Assembly (NCBI GenBank): GCA_035048485.1
Contig: CM068585.1
Span: 54,183,910 to 54,247,909, forward strand
DNA length: 64,000 nucleotides
Reading direction: 5' to 3'
Source: Pteria penguin
Lineage: Eukaryota; Mollusca; Bivalvia; Pterioida; Pteriidae
Part shown: positions 1 to 12,277 of the stretch, piece after piece
Layout: the number at the start of each line of letters is the position of its first letter
Position numbering within the stretch: the stretch's first letter is position 1
The notes under the pieces: generated by a model
What the model was told of the DNA's origin: nothing
Seen by the model: the letters and a program-made list of their open reading frames with translations, nothing else
The model's database searches: none
Made by a program: the position numbers and the translations under genes

Positions 1-1366
1 ACTGCCTATATATATATATGTCGGCGTGGTGAATTACAATTGTCCAAAATGTTAAAAATCACCTGCTGCAAGACTAATATCAAAGGAGTAGAAACGTTTT
101 ATATAAGAGTTCGGCCCTGTAGAATGGTGAATATTTGATTTGTTTAATAGTTCCACCTGATCTCACTCCATCACAGGGGTTCACATATGCTCTTCAAGTA
201 GACATATTTTGTTATTTTCCACTTGTTTTTCATTTTCACTGATTTTGTATGTCCTCTGGTTTCATGATTTTTAGACTTATGGTTTGGATTTAGCCATCAT
301 CTTTACTTTCGTACTAGCAAAATCTGCTGGTCGATATTCATACTAGAATTGTTTAAACATATATCGGTATTTGGATATTTTTCATTTCCAAAAATGTTGA
401 TGCAATTAAGTTTAAAGTTAGGCATGAGCGCAGTCCTCGATCAACATCATACTTTCACTGTTGATATATTTTATCCTAAAGAATATATATTCACGTATGT
501 TTCATTGTGCTCGAAAGCTGCACTCATATTTATATTTTACTGAAAACGAATATCTGATTCATATCTATAGGCGTCGTAAGGGATTGAGCATGGCCCGGTG
601 AAGAGAGCATGATGTTCCCTGTACTGGCGCAATATGCGATAAAATTTCAGGTAAATAATATTTCAGAATCATAAAACATCATCCTGTACATCTCTATTTA
701 TTTCTTCAATGCATACATTTTAAATATTGATGAATCGCATTGAAATACCAGCGTTTACCAGCTCACTGAATGGATTCTAAATGTTGTCATACAACGGTGC
801 CGGGTGTTAAATTCTGAGAAATAAATGGACATAGATCTACTTTATACATTACCAAAAAACTGGTTCTACACCCCCATCAACAAGAGAGGGGGGACGTATT
901 GTCTTCCTGCATACTTCTTTCAGTCATACAAACCGTTGTTTGTATAAGAAATTTCATTTAGGAAACACCGTGACATCGTTTCATAACGAAATAGTCGTGT
1001 GTATTATTGTCTGTTAAAACACAGCCTGATGAAAAAGGATTTGTCGTTTGTATGATTGCGTACTACACCTATATCTACTGAAGTTTTTACGCTGCCAAAG
1101 TTGACATCACTAATGAAGCTATTTCCAGTTTTTGACGTCATATGCTACAAGTAACATTAGATTATTGTTTAGATATGAAAGAATATTTGTACTATCCAAC
1201 ACATAAAGATATACTGGGAGACAGAATGCTTTCTAATGGACTTCACCGCCATTTACTGCGGGCCAAGTGTTAAGGGGTAAAACACAATAATACATATGTA
1301 AATAAAATATTAGTTAACAATGGGAAAACTAAAGTCATCACGTTTGTCATATATTGAAGTTTACCA

Positions 1367-1370
<4 letters not shown>
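1..1370. other. No gene recognised
   Basis: AT-rich sequence with no ORF that resembles a known protein and no convincing exon bounded by splice sites. One perfect TGACGTCA octamer lies at 1133-1140. I see nothing else to annotate. Confidence 0.5.
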
Positions 1371-1372
<2 letters not shown>

Positions 1373-1438
<66 letters not shown>

Positions 1439-1457
1439 TGTGTTGGTGTGTGAGTGA

Positions 1458-1522
<65 letters not shown>

Positions 1523-1537
1523 GGTGTGTGTGTGTGC
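1373..1537. repeat. Compound (CT)n-(GT)n microsatellite
   Basis: An uninterrupted CT run (1373-1420) passes directly into a GT run (1421-1537), which is interrupted by GTTGGTG and GAGTGAGTGAG steps. The apparent open frames across it are low-complexity artefacts. Confidence 0.95.
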
Positions 1538-1540
1538 ATC

Positions 1541-2440
1541 CAAACTTCCGGATTTCATTGACGATTCCGATAGTGCTGATGTTATTACGGAGTGTTAACG
1601 TTCATTGACATTATGTATTTATTTACTGTTGTGAAAATGTACATGTATTTGTAGAATCTTCAACATGATTCTAACTTAAATAACTTATATTAGTTGATTT
1701 TTCCTTGATGTCATTAGTCTGACTTTTTAATTTTTCTTTTGTCAAAACAATCTCAAGAAAAGCATTTGATATAACATGTTTCACTTGCACAGTAAATGGT
1801 GAATGAAACGATTGCACATAAGTCTACATGTTTAGAAGTACTTATGCATGATGCTTTGTTAGTTAATATTTTACTACTGTCATACTATTTCTGCCATTAT
1901 TTTATTTATGACGTTATTTTCATGTAAGCCTGTCGTGACCAAAAGAAAAGCGTGTCGAACTCATTGCCGGTAAGTCGTTGGTTGTATTATGGATAGGCGC
2001 TAACTATCTGCGTGTTACTTACGGTTGAAACGTTGTAAAAGAATCACTAACTGCAAATGTTGTCGCTCTCGGGCAGCAGAAAAAACATACTGAAGTCAGG
2101 GCAGAAAGGAATTATACATTGTGATAAGTGCGTTTTATACGTATTGCTAAAATTTAAAATATATTTCTTTTTCACAAGTTATATAATTTAACGTAATTTT
2201 TGTTTATATTGTAATAAAAGGGATTTCGCTATGTTTTCTTGGTAGCATGTATTCATTTCTTCTATTTTCCAGACAAAAAAGCATTTGCAACAAAATGTTA
2301 GTGTGTTTTTATTCATGTAATATCAATAATTATAGTATTCAGTTATTATTTCTAACAAAAAATGTGAGATTCTGTTGCCACAAGCCAAAGTCCAAACAAT
2401 ATGACAATTTATATATAAATACTGACCCCTATTTAAACAG
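1541..2440. other. No gene recognised
   Basis: AT-rich sequence. The short ORFs are lysine-, phenylalanine- and asparagine-rich, as random AT-rich DNA gives, and show no family resemblance. Confidence 0.5.
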
Positions 2441-2570
2441 AGATGAAATCAGGTGCAATGGAGGAGTAAACATCCCCTGTCGACCAGTCACATCTGCCGT
2501 GATGCTATACGTTTCTTCAAATTACATGTAGTATTATCCACAGTCACAGAAGTAGGAAACGGCGCATCCG
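2441..2570 (+). repeat. Dispersed repeat R1, copy 1
   Basis: The core GGAGGAGTAAACATCCCCTG, followed by GTCGACCAGTCACATCTGCC, recurs in diverged form at 7132-7270 and 11520-11660. Each copy then carries a GTGATGC or ATGATGC step and a short AT-rich tail. All three copies read in the same direction. No coding capacity is visible, so this is probably a short non-autonomous interspersed element. The boundaries are approximate. Confidence 0.65.
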
Positions 2571-2754
2571 TAGTCACAATCGCTATATGTTGTGATCAGT
2601 ATACATAATACAGTATCGTAAAATAGAAATGTAGTCTAACTACTCTGAGATAAGAAAGTCAACATCTATCATATAAGCAAGTAAGGACATTATAGTGAGC
2701 GTAGAATTCGCGGTGCAGAATTTTGATCTATGCCGTGATAGCTCATGTACTAGT

Positions 2755-2980
2755 TATAGTAACTTTTCTTCTAGTAGTTTGCCTCGATAAATAAAGAAAC
2801 GATACTTAGAGTAAGCTCGAGCGTAGCGAACCATTTGAGACATATAAACGCCATTCACAGCTGATAAAACAATGTTACTGTTTGTACATGAAAAGTTAAC
2901 AATAACCAAAGTCATCACGTGTGTCATAAAGTGAAGTAATAAGTCTATCGTCTCGGTCAATATCAAGTACAAAATCTAAA
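2755..2980 (-). pseudogene. Penelope-like RT fragment (C-terminal part)
   Basis: The minus-strand frame reads VYMSQMVRYARAYSKYRFF and then RGKLLEEKLL. This matches the segment after the RT catalytic core of Penelope-like elements, the Y-G-x-Y-I-S-Q-L-x-R-[YF]-A block that also occurs at 5156-5300 and 38809-38950. Only about 70 residues remain, with no catalytic YxDD box, so it is a short relic. The ends are approximate. Confidence 0.6.
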
Positions 2981-2984
2981 TATG

Positions 2985-4425
2985 AAGCATATGAATTGGA
3001 TTCCGTAATATTCATTGGAGTATACTGTATATACGTATGTAACAAAGACGGTAAACTTTCAATTGAATCTTATTCTGACTTGTAATTTTTGTATGAATTC
3101 AGCCTCACAAGAAAAAAGGACGAAATCTTTAAATAGAAGTCTTATATAGCTCTTGCTTTTGTCTATCTTGTTAAGTGTCTAAAACGTTGTGAGTGCAGTA
3201 GTAGTAGTTGATTTATTTTACAAATATAAGAATATATGTACTTGATATAATTTATTGCTTCACACTGTTCACATGATCTGCTTACATAATTTTCTCAGGT
3301 CCTCCTTTCGCACACACCACCAGTTATTCTAAAGGGCACATTTGCAAATGAGTGTTTTTCGAGTATGTCAAGAATACATATCGTCTTTACTATCTTTTTA
3401 AAATGCAGTTGATATCAGATAATATACAAACCAAACTGAAAAAGTCAATAATCGAAAGCGTTATCCCTTCTCAATTGGTATATAATATCTACGTAAAACT
3501 GAATCAGAAATTCCGCTGGACACACATTGCTAACAAGAATGTATTCCGAATATAGATCTAGAGGTTTAAATGATATCTACAGATAATTATAAGAGAGTTA
3601 TTCAAAGTTTATGGCATCTATAAGCCTAAATCAAATTGCAGTTGAAATTAAAAAGTCAGTACAGGCTTAGTAAATCAAATTATTTGAGAATGATTTCATA
3701 AATTCTATATGATCGTAGTCTAAGAACATCGTTGTCTATACTGGAGAAATTTAAAACGAGAACGTCCTGACATTTAATATAAAAAATATTAATATGGATG
3801 TTGTTTCCTGCAACTTTCATATGTATGCCCAATAAAGTTATTTCTTTATTAACGCCAAGGCCTGCAATCCATGCCTCCGAAAATTGACGATGACTTGAAA
3901 CTTTCTAGTTGTTTACATCGGAATAATTTTTTATTACTAATCAGCAATATTTTCTTATATTATTGTCAAAATTCTATTTAAATACGATTTTCCTATGGTA
4001 ATGTTCAACAGGGCAAACAATGACCCAGATTTAAAAAAGAAAAAGAGAAAAAAACATAAAAAGAAGAAGAATAAATAGAAAATATCAATAATAAATAATT
4101 AGAAAAAAAAAAAAATAACAAAACATGAATTTGCAAGCAGAAGGAAATGTTTTGCTAAAAATGTATTCATCAATAGGATCAAATGACTTGTCAGCATTAC
4201 TAAGAGACATTAATTTTTTTCTGTTACGTATTGGTATGGTAATTGCCTATCATAGTTTAACACTTTACTTACGACAAAAGAAATTAAATATATTAGAATG
4301 CATTTGGTAATATGATATATATGAAATATTCCAGAAACGTATTTCCCCCAGGCGATAAGTTTTGGTGAATCGACTAACAATTGTGTGTTGTCTTTGTTTA
4401 AACGAAGTTAAAGGGGGATAAATGT
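2985..4425. other. No gene recognised
   Basis: AT-rich, with purine runs near 4033-4120. The small ORFs have no recognisable domains, and I saw no element ends. Confidence 0.5.
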
Positions 4426-4426
4426 A

Positions 4427-4642
4427 TTATTCAAAGTCAGGGTTATCACTGTTTGATATAACTGAATGTGACTTTAAACACGTAAATAGGTTATATCGAC
4501 TAGATTTTGTATAATATTGCATGGAATCCCAATCAAAACAATACACAAACAGATCTGCTATAAACGGAAGGGAGTTTGTACCCAATGGAAACATTTGAAC
4601 AGACATACGTTGTCGAAATTCGCATCTGGTGCACAAAATCAT
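4427..4642 (-). pseudogene. Penelope-like RT fragment (catalytic-core edge)
   Basis: The minus-strand frame contains PLGTNSLPFIADLFVYCFDW. It resembles the G-I-P-M-G-T-N-C-A-P-x-x-[AV]-D-x-F-[LV]-Y block seen at 36110-36165 in this window. About 35 residues are recognisable. The N-terminal part of the frame overlaps the antisense of the dispersed repeat at 4594 and is not RT-derived, so this is a relic joined to another repeat. Confidence 0.5.
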
Positions 4643-5035
4643 AAGGTATATATGTCCTTTATTTATTATAAATACTAGGCCGGTGTCACTGATGGTGGAC
4701 GGATAGTCCCGGAAGGCATCATAATTCTAGTTTCTAGTGCTTTTGTACTGATGGTCTACTTTTCAGTTCTTTTGGATTGATATGAAATATACACTTAAAA
4801 TTTTCAGTCATGAAATTTTGGAAATCACTCTGAAAGTAAAGTGTTTCTCACTCATGCATATCTTTGTTGTTTGTTTGATTTTCTGGTTCACTTTTTCGGT
4901 CATTTTGGTTTCAACACTGCTCTTCAAATATCAGAATTCCAATCATTCGTCCACGAATATCTCTGAAGAGACATAAGTTGTCGAAACGTGCATCTGGTGC
5001 ACAAAATTAAAAGGTATACATGCTCTATATTTATT
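4594..5035 (+). repeat. Dispersed repeat D (GCATCTGGTGCA-type), two adjacent copies
   Basis: A conserved 3' end, GTTGTCGAAA-x-GCATCTGGTGCACAAAAT followed by AAGGTATATATG, appears at 4605-4655 and again at 4976-5030. The second copy is preceded by about 200 bp (4782-4960) that recur at 37241-37400 and 27940-28090. Further 3' ends lie at 28566-28650 and 41281-41402. A Penelope-like RT relic begins less than 100 bp downstream of the second copy. No protein is encoded, and the family name is unknown to me. Confidence 0.7.
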
Positions 5036-5104
5036 ACTAATATATACTAATATTTATGGTTAAAAGGTATACATGCTCTATATTAATTACTAATATATAC
5101 TTAT

Positions 5105-5632
5105 ATTTATGATAAACGTGAGGATTTTGGATTTCCTATTGTAATTTTTTCTTACTTGGATGGCGATGTCCCTCGACTCCCATCATATGGTATCTATATA
5201 TCTCAATTACTTCGATTTGTCAGAGGCTGCACCGATGTTTTGGACTTTCATAAACGAAATTTACAAATTACTACTAAACTTTTAACTCAGGGTTACAGAC
5301 ATAACAAGCATAGAAAAACATTCGGCAAATTCTTTAGATCATATTCAGAACTTCTATCTAAATTTGGAAATATTTCTTTTCAATACTATGTATCCAATGG
5401 AATTTCCCATCCTAATTTTATCGGTGATCTCGTATATAAACTAATGAAAGTAAAAGGCTCCGATAACGTTATTTTATCATGTAATAAAATAGTCAAACGT
5501 CTTCTAAATAGACAATATGACATTGAGATCATCAAAAAGACTATAGGTCTTGTATTTGGCCCCTCTACAGTCTTATGCAGACTTTTACTTGAACGTTGCA
5601 CGCTGACTAACAGGGCGGTGGGGACTCTATGA
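5105..5632 (+). pseudogene. Penelope-like reverse transcriptase, 5'-truncated
   Basis: The open frame begins before the first ATG (5156) with IYDKREDFGFPIV and runs to a TGA at 5632. It contains DGDVPRLPSYGIYISQLLRF, then the QGYRHNKHRKTFGKFFRSYS block and a GDLVYKL segment. This corresponds to the region C-terminal to the RT active site. The catalytic YxDD box and everything upstream are absent here, although they are present in the sister copy at 38535-39345. The two copies stay alignable for about 1 kb, through the 3' non-coding part to about 6136. It cannot be active. Assignment to the Penelope class rests on recall of the motif layout. Confidence 0.7.
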
Positions 5633-6136
5633 CGGGCCTTGTCCAAACCTCTTTCAGAGGAGACATAGTCCTGAACCTCGTCCCCTCTGCCTGTTAGTCG
5701 GTACTCCTACAGATCTAGGGTCTTAGCTAGTTTTCAGAGTGGCAGAGTACGGTTTATCATGTTGATGTCGCATTTATTTTTATATCATTAAGTGTTTTAC
5801 AATACCTTACGTGTTTATATTTTTATGACCTCTCAATATGCGATACCTGTTGACCATTGTTCTTTACATGGAGGATTTTTTATAAATTTTTAAATGTACG
5901 TCCTTTGATTGTTCTGCTGTTGCAGTGAGTGGAAAGGTGGGCCCATACACCGGTTAACCATACCATTTCTTTGGCTTTTGTCAAATTAAATGACCGTCTT
6001 AAGTCGGTATCGTAATTGCACTACAATCAAATATTTTTGTAATGTGTTATATGTGCTAGTATATTATTGATATTCATGTATTGTATAGCTCCATGGTGAC
6101 TTCTGCCACATAACTGAGCAAGTAACTCCTCTTTTT
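5633..6136 (+). mobile_element. 3' non-coding tail of the Penelope-like relic
   Basis: The sequence parallels 39290-39796 almost base for base. Shared landmarks are CTACAGATCTAGGGTCTTAGC, TTTATGACCTCTCAATATGC, AATTAAATGACCGTC and GACTTCTGCCACATAACTGA. A more diverged counterpart lies at 48345-48695. The two close copies stop matching at about 6136 and 39796, which places the 3' element end there. Confidence 0.65.
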
Positions 6137-6169
6137 TCTTTTGATTACAAATATAAATTGTCCATCAGC

Positions 6170-6342
6170 GACAATAGTATGATATAATTTAGTCTTGGTC
6201 CATATTTTTTCTAGGAATCTTAACGTCAAATAATACAAAGATATATCTTTAACCATGTCTTGAAACACCAGCAAATGAGAGACGACAATTTGATGTGAAA
6301 AAGTGGTATACAAGGTAGAAAGATCAAATGTAGAGATATGTG
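6170..6342 (-). pseudogene. Penelope-like RT fragment (FDLSTLYT block)
   Basis: The minus strand reads TFDLSTLYTTFSHQIV, a diverged form of the F-D-F-S-T-L-Y-T-[TS]-[IL]-P-H-D block. This block carries the first RT catalytic aspartate region in this element group and is also seen at 14530-14580 and 8030-8060. The rest of the fragment is weakly conserved. It abuts the 3' end of the plus-strand relic, so two copies lie tail to tail. Confidence 0.5.
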
Positions 6343-6518
6343 TAGCTTGAGATATACTTGAATGATGAGACTGACCTCAACAGAATGTGTTATTGACAAA
6401 AATAAATGATGTAGCTATTATTAACTGCAAAATAACTGTACTTAGTAGAATGAAATTTAACTGTAGAGAGTATGTCTTTAGAATTACAGTTGTAGAACAA
6501 TGCCTTTAATTGAATATG

Positions 6519-6692
6519 ATTGGTTGGTTGGTTGATTGGTGTTTTACGTCGCTTTCAACAATATTTCAGTTATATCGCGACATGGAAGCAGGAGGTTACC
6601 AACCTCTTAAACATAGTGGCGCAACCCGGGAATCGAACCCGGATCATCGGCGCCGCAAGCCAAGCGCTTAACCACTACACCAAGCCTGCCCC
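6519..6692 (-). mobile_element. tRNA-derived SINE, well preserved head
   Basis: On the minus strand the head begins GGGGCAGGCTTGGTGTAGTG, with an A-box-like TGGTGTAGTGGTTAAGCG and a B box GGTTCGATTCC about 35 nt further on. A GTTGAAAGCGACGTAAAACA module and a GGTT-rich tail at 6519-6545 follow. This arrangement (pol III promoter head plus conserved 3' module) matches tRNA-SINEs of the V-SINE/RUDI kind described in molluscs. The family name is recalled, not searched. The head lacks a folded tRNA acceptor and is not a functional tRNA gene. Confidence 0.75.
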
Positions 6693-6737
6693 TAAATAAT
6701 TGATTATGATATAACTTATCAGTGCTAGTATTAAATT

Positions 6738-7015
6738 CGGTTAATTGATTGATTTTGTCACTCCACGATTATTTAAGGTATATTTTATGGTTTCTGAAAC
6801 TGCTTGATGCATCGCATAGAAAATTTATCTTTGCAACTAACCCACCCGAAGCAGTGAGGGATTTTTAACGTGCCACACATAGCGCAGCACGGTACATCGG
6901 TCATTTACAGTCTCACCCGAAAGACAGAACACTAATGCACGGCAATAATCGAACTTGGGGTCTTTCGGTCACAAGCCGAGCACCTCAAACACTGATGCAC
7001 GCCGACTCGGAGTTT
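6738..7015 (-). mobile_element. tRNA-derived SINE, degraded
   Basis: The block AACCCACCCGAAGCAGTGAG followed by GGATTTTTAACGTGCCACAC, and then TCTCACCCGAAAGACAGAAC, is shared with the better preserved copy at 47351-47629. The pol III promoter end at 6945-7010 is strongly eroded. It sits 45 bp from the SINE at 6519-6692, in the same orientation. Confidence 0.6.
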
Positions 7016-7131
7016 TGAAATAGCACTGTGCTAGGAATCCGGGCGTTAGTCAAGAAAGAACATCTACTATCTATAATACTAGATTCAATATAGATATAGC
7101 CTTCATGGAGCCCTGGAAAAACCACAGGTAT

Positions 7132-7270
7132 GGTAAGGTGTCATGGAGGAGTAAGCATACTTTGATGACTGGTCACACCCGCCATGATGCCATAGGATTA
7201 TAGAGCTAATAAAACTCGTCGTCGTATTAGGTTGTATCGGTATAACCGTAATCACCCTCGGGAAAACCTT
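7132..7270 (+). repeat. Dispersed repeat R1, copy 2
   Basis: It shares the ATGGAGGAGTAAGCAT and CCGCCATGATGCCAT landmarks with the copies at 2441 and 11520. No coding content is visible. Confidence 0.6.
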
Positions 7271-7865
7271 ATAATAATGCAACATACGAAAGTCACTGGT
7301 TTCACATATTTATGGCACTAGCATGTGGTAAGTACTGTATTATCACAATATTTACAGTTTAACAAGGACCACAATCAAACAAGAAAGTCAACGTGTCAGA
7401 GAATGGTTTTTGATAAGCACAAATAAGGTCTTTATATAAACGTAAAATTTGCAGAATGTAGACTTCAACGATGGTTTTACCGTATTCCTGTTTCATTTCA
7501 TTAAATGGTGCTCCGAAAAATGTCTGACGAAACTCTGACATAGTTAAGACATATAGTTACCAAGTGCAGGGGATAAAGGAATATTACTACACTTACATCG
7601 AAAAATTAAGATTGGAAAGTTTTAGCTATCGTTACGAATTGTAATAGTGAAATAATAAGTTTTAGTAAAGTGCAGTTGACGTTCTAAGTACGATGCACAG
7701 GAACAAGATTCTGTTGTATCTTTAATTTCTAGTTCGTTAGAATATATTTGCTGTACATATATGTATAAAAGTTTTAATATTTAGAGACTCTACATCATAA
7801 ATATATCTTATTGTAAAATCAAGGTTTTTGCTAGTTACTTTTTATGGAGGCCAATAACCTTCTTT
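7271..7865. other. No gene recognised
   Basis: AT-rich. A 60-residue minus-strand frame (7359-7541) shows no convincing motif. Confidence 0.45.
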
Positions 7866-7869
7866 ATTT

Positions 7870-8100
7870 CATCTTCAGAATACTAAATGTTCGAGTCACT
7901 GTCAGTGTTAGTAAAATATGTTTCTCGATAGCCAAACACACCAAACACACCAAACACAATGTATTTGTATCTAAAGAATGAAGAATGAAGGAGCAGATAT
8001 CAATTAAGTTTATCTTTAATTTATCACGAGAAACGGTAGTGTAAAGTGTAGAAAAGTCATACGACTTAATCCAATATTTCTCAGTCGGCAATTTTTTTTT
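7870..8100 (-). pseudogene. Penelope-like RT fragment (YDFSTLYT block)
   Basis: The minus strand encodes KYWIKSYDFSTLYTTVSRDK followed by LKINLIDI, the RT N-terminal block containing the first catalytic Asp. The downstream frame becomes low complexity (repeated LVCLVCL) and the element stops there. It is a short relic lacking the YxDD core. Confidence 0.65.
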
Positions 8101-9640
8101 GTAAATAGTCTAAATGGAGTTTCTCAATATCTCGGACTGATCAGCACCACTTCAATAGTTGATTATACCCGATGATGCGTTCTTTCCGCGAAAGAGTTTT
8201 ATCGTATATAGTACTTAGTATACAAACCCTTTGTAAGCGCTCAAGAATAGAATCGTTTTAATAAATATAGTTATTATTAGCTGCTTTTAAACAGGTACAA
8301 AAACATGGTAGAGATTTTATTCACTTTTTCAAATAATCAATGATTACTGTTAATGTTATTTTTTTTATCATAATGATAGGTTTTCATCCGTAGATTATAT
8401 CTTAAAATAGCATAAGCTAAGGGACGTAATTCCGAAAAGTCTTTACATGGATAGGAGCATTTAAGCATATTTCAGATTTAGACTTGTGTCGCTTATATAA
8501 CAGCCGTTATCAATGAAAACCTATACAAGTACACACGTTTTTCAATCATGTTTTAGATAAGGATCTAGGATATTTGTAAACATAACAGACGATCATTTCT
8601 CCAATATTCGCAATGTTATAATCATTATTTGTCAAAATGATCAGCCTCTCATCCACAGGAGAATGGAAGATACGTGACACGCGCTTTACCGCAAATGACA
8701 CTGACCCAGTTACTGGCATCTAACTGACGTTATTATGTATTGAATGTGACGTAAGGCATTTGTGCTGTTGTAGAGTTTATGGTGGTTGATTATGTACGGT
8801 GAAGTACAAAGTCAGTATATTTAAACATATTCAGTAATTTTATATGTTTCAAATGATACTCATTGAAGTTGTTTGTTTTCGGCGGCTTAGTGAAAAAATC
8901 TAGTGGTAGGTTGGCTCTTCGGTGAAATGGGCCAAACGTGTTGTTTCGCATGGAAAACCATCTATACACACAGTATGCACATGTAAAAGTTTGCCATCAA
9001 ATAGTTCATATGTCATTACGCAAACTCATAGCTCACAGTCAAGATCACAAGATAATTCACCTTGATATCATCAGAAAGAGTTTCATAAACGATGTACACA
9101 TCTCTCGTGTTTCAAAAGATGTGAACTGCGTATTTCGTTCTAAGGGCTTACAAAGGAAATACCGTATGTAAATTGTTGTATTAGATAGACATTTAATATT
9201 TTCTAACATTTTCTGAAAAGTGTTTTAGGATGTTGTTTATGAATGAAGTAATTATTTTACATATCACATAAGAATATTTAAGCATAGTGAAAGAAGAAAG
9301 GAGGGGAAGGGTACTTCAGTTTTAAAAAACTTGGCAACCCTAGGTAAAACGTTATTTAAACTTATATAGAAGAAAGCTGTAGATCTAGTATTGAAAAAAA
9401 AAAACTTTCCAATTTTTTTTTTATCTTTTTTACAGTTGGATAGTAATGATATTTTGAGGGACTCAGTAATTAGTTATTTTTACTCCATCAACCAGGGAAT
9501 AAGTTTATTTTACAAGGACTAAGCAAAGAGTAAATATTTGATGCCTTAAAATTATTGCATATATCCTTCAAAAGTATTGAGAGTTTTTATATACTAAACA
9601 TTTGAAATATCTTGGCATCATTACAAAGCATGCTAGAACG
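8101..9640. other. No gene recognised
   Basis: One 77-residue plus-strand frame (8938-9171) is longer than its surroundings but has no recognisable domain. Nothing else is supportable. Confidence 0.45.
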
Positions 9641-9650
9641 GCTTGAAAAG

Positions 9651-9694
9651 ATATATATATATATATCTATATATATCTATATATATATATATCT

Positions 9695-9757
<63 letters not shown>
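9651..9757. repeat. (TA)n microsatellite with TATC variants
   Basis: TA repeats are interrupted by TATATC steps up to about 9712 and are pure TA afterwards. Confidence 0.95.
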
Positions 9758-9759
<2 letters not shown>

Positions 9760-9929
9760 CTAACTACTGCGCGATTTTCTGTGAAATTGATCGAGAGGAA
9801 AATTTTGGATACCACGAGGCTACTACATTAATTTACAATTTAAACGATAAATTGTCATTAAAGCCCTTTATTCGGCCAGCAACACCAATTGAGTGACGAC
9901 TGCTCTTTTAATTCTAAGTCCTAAGTCCC

Positions 9930-10435
9930 ACGTCATAATCTGTATCGTAATCTCTATCGTAATCGTCAGTATCATAATCGTATCGTAATCGTATCGTAAT
10001 CGTCAGTATCGTAATCGTCAATATCGTAATCTGTATCGTAATCGTCAGTATCGTAATCTGTATCATAATCGTATCTTTATCGTCAGGATCGTAATCGTCA
10101 ATATCGTAATCGTCAGTATCGTAATCGGTATCGTAATCGTATCGTAATCGTCAGGATCGTAATCGTTCGTATCTTAATCGTCAGTATCATAATCTGTATC
10201 GTAATCGTCAGTATTGTAATCGTATCGTAATCGTCAGTATCGTAAACGTATCGTAATCGTCGGTATCGTAATCGTCGGTATCGTAATCGTCGGTATCGTA
10301 ATCGTATCGTAATCTGTACCGTAATCTGTATCGTAATCGTCAGTATCGTAAACGTATCGTAATCGTCGGTATCGTAATCGTATCGTAATCTGTACCGTAA
10401 TCTGTATCGTAACCGTCAGTATCGTAATCTGCAGT
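9930..10435. repeat. Minisatellite of CGTAATC-type units
   Basis: About 500 bp are built from TATCGTAATC joined by GTCAG, GT or TG spacers, giving mixed unit lengths of about 10 to 15 bp. Higher-order blocks recur, for example CGTATCGTAATCTGTACCGT at about 10300 and 10380. There is no coding frame of interest. Confidence 0.9.
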
Positions 10436-10439
10436 GCAA

Positions 10440-11515
10440 GTGAATATTTTCTAATGTTGTAGTCTACGGTAATTGTCTTTTATGTCGCTGGTGATATACG
10501 TTATACATTCTGGTCATATGTCGTCTGTCCTCTCTTCTTATTTGCTATAAAACATTTCTAACCACCCCCCCCCCCCCCCCCCTGTCCTCTGTTATCATCT
10601 CTTGAACTGACATGCAAACAAAACCCGATGAAACTTCTGCAATGAATGATCTAAAATAACAAAGTGTATCTATTTACTTAATGCAATGTAATCAATAATG
10701 ATACTGCCTTTGACTGGATCGAGAAATGTGTGACTCGATAAAACATGTAATGAAGATAAATCTGAAGACGAACAAGATCATCTAGTGAGGAGAAAGAAAT
10801 TCTGCATAATAGCATGATATATCATTTTACACTTGTATGTATAATATAAAGATATGGAATGTTTGTGTCGTTTGGAGCTTACTATAGTGAACGTTCCAGG
10901 GATCTTAAAGAGGGTTGTGGTATTGAATTTGGGAAAACGAAAGACATGATAAAATACTATTAATAAGAATATTTGAAGCTTATTCAATATAGATGTTGTA
11001 TTTCGAATTTTTTTATGGCGACCCTTAATTTTCTGGAGAATCATTTTTCAGTGTACAGTACATGTTGGATTAAAAACGATTATCATATTCATATATTCTA
11101 AATATGTTCTTTGTATTAAGATTTTGAAAAAATCTTATTATTCTAAGGATTCTGGATTTAGTCGCATATGAAAATTCAAAACAATTATCTTATCATTTCC
11201 CCAAATATTCGGTCAAACACCCTCCTATCCATGTGAAAGATGTGACTCAAAAGTATACCAAAGTATATCAGAATTTCAAGATTCATGTGAAAATAAAATT
11301 TAATGGCACTTTCTCAACAGAGAATTTGGACTGATATTTTCAGCCTTAAACTTAACAGATAAGTCACCAACATTTTCATGATATCTTGTAAATACATGCG
11401 TGTTGGAAAATCTATATGAAATATTAAAAAGTGAGAAAAGGAAATCACGCCCTCCCCCCCCCCCCCCCCTGCAAAAAAAAAAACAACAAACAAACAAACA
11501 AACAAAACAAAACAA
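10440..11515. other. No gene recognised; two poly-C runs
   Basis: Poly-C tracts at about 10565-10582 and 11452-11469 are the only distinctive features. The minus-strand ORFs at 10778-11044 and 11300-11515 are short and show no family signal. Confidence 0.45.
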
Positions 11516-11519
11516 ATTC

Positions 11520-11660
11520 AGAATTCAGGTGCCATGAAGGTGTAAGAATCCCCTGTCGATCGTTTACATCCGCCATGATGCCATTTTACAATTCGAGTTA
11601 TTATAGTCACGTTTAGAAAACGGTATATGAAAGTCAGTAAAATATGTCAATCACCCACAT
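11520..11660 (+). repeat. Dispersed repeat R1, copy 3
   Basis: Landmarks AGGTGCCATGAAGGTGTAAG and ATCCGCCATGATGCCATT match the copies at 2441 and 7132. It follows a CAAA-rich stretch at 11488-11515. Confidence 0.6.
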
Positions 11661-12277
11661 CATCTAATCTTGTTTATGTGAGGACACACCGGGGTACCGA
11701 AATCCCTCGGCGCCAACTCGGCGGATGTTTTAATCGAATAAATCCAGACTGTGTCGCCTGCCATAAGTGAATTGGAGCATTATCCTGATGATATCTTCTA
11801 GACTAACTTCAAAATTCATACGCTTTTTCCCACTATAGTCTTCCTTAAACATCGGAACATATATTTTACCGTCTACTTTGTCGCCCTCTACACATTCTTG
11901 TTAATCAGACACAAAGATATTACCGATATTCGATTGAAACTTTATCAAGCTCCTGAAATGAGTCTTTTATTATTATTATTATTATTACGATCATCATCAT
12001 ATCATCGTCGTCATTATTTATTTATCTATTTATTTCATCTGTTGTATCTATTTTCCTTCTTTTTTCTCTTATGATTATTTAAAGATCACTCAGCATTTTT
12101 TTGTAACTTCTTCCTCTATTTTATGCAATCCACAGCACCGCCGCTTCAAACATCGTATTTTGGTCATATTTGTGGGTGAATGATTTTGAGTTTTCTCCAC
12201 AATTTAGAAATTCGTAACTGAATGATTTAGTCTTTGTATAATGTATAACAAGAGCAACGCCTAGCGTGTCTTAATAA

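Noticed and set aside
1270..1558. Overlapping His/Thr and Arg/Glu repeat ORFs on the minus strand
   Set aside because: They are translations of the CT/GT microsatellite.
6600..6692. tRNA gene on the minus strand
   Set aside because: It has A and B boxes, but no convincing cloverleaf, and is fused to a SINE body.
9930..10435. Possible CRISPR-like array
   Set aside because: The units are short, contiguous and variable in length, with no unique spacers, so this is a minisatellite.
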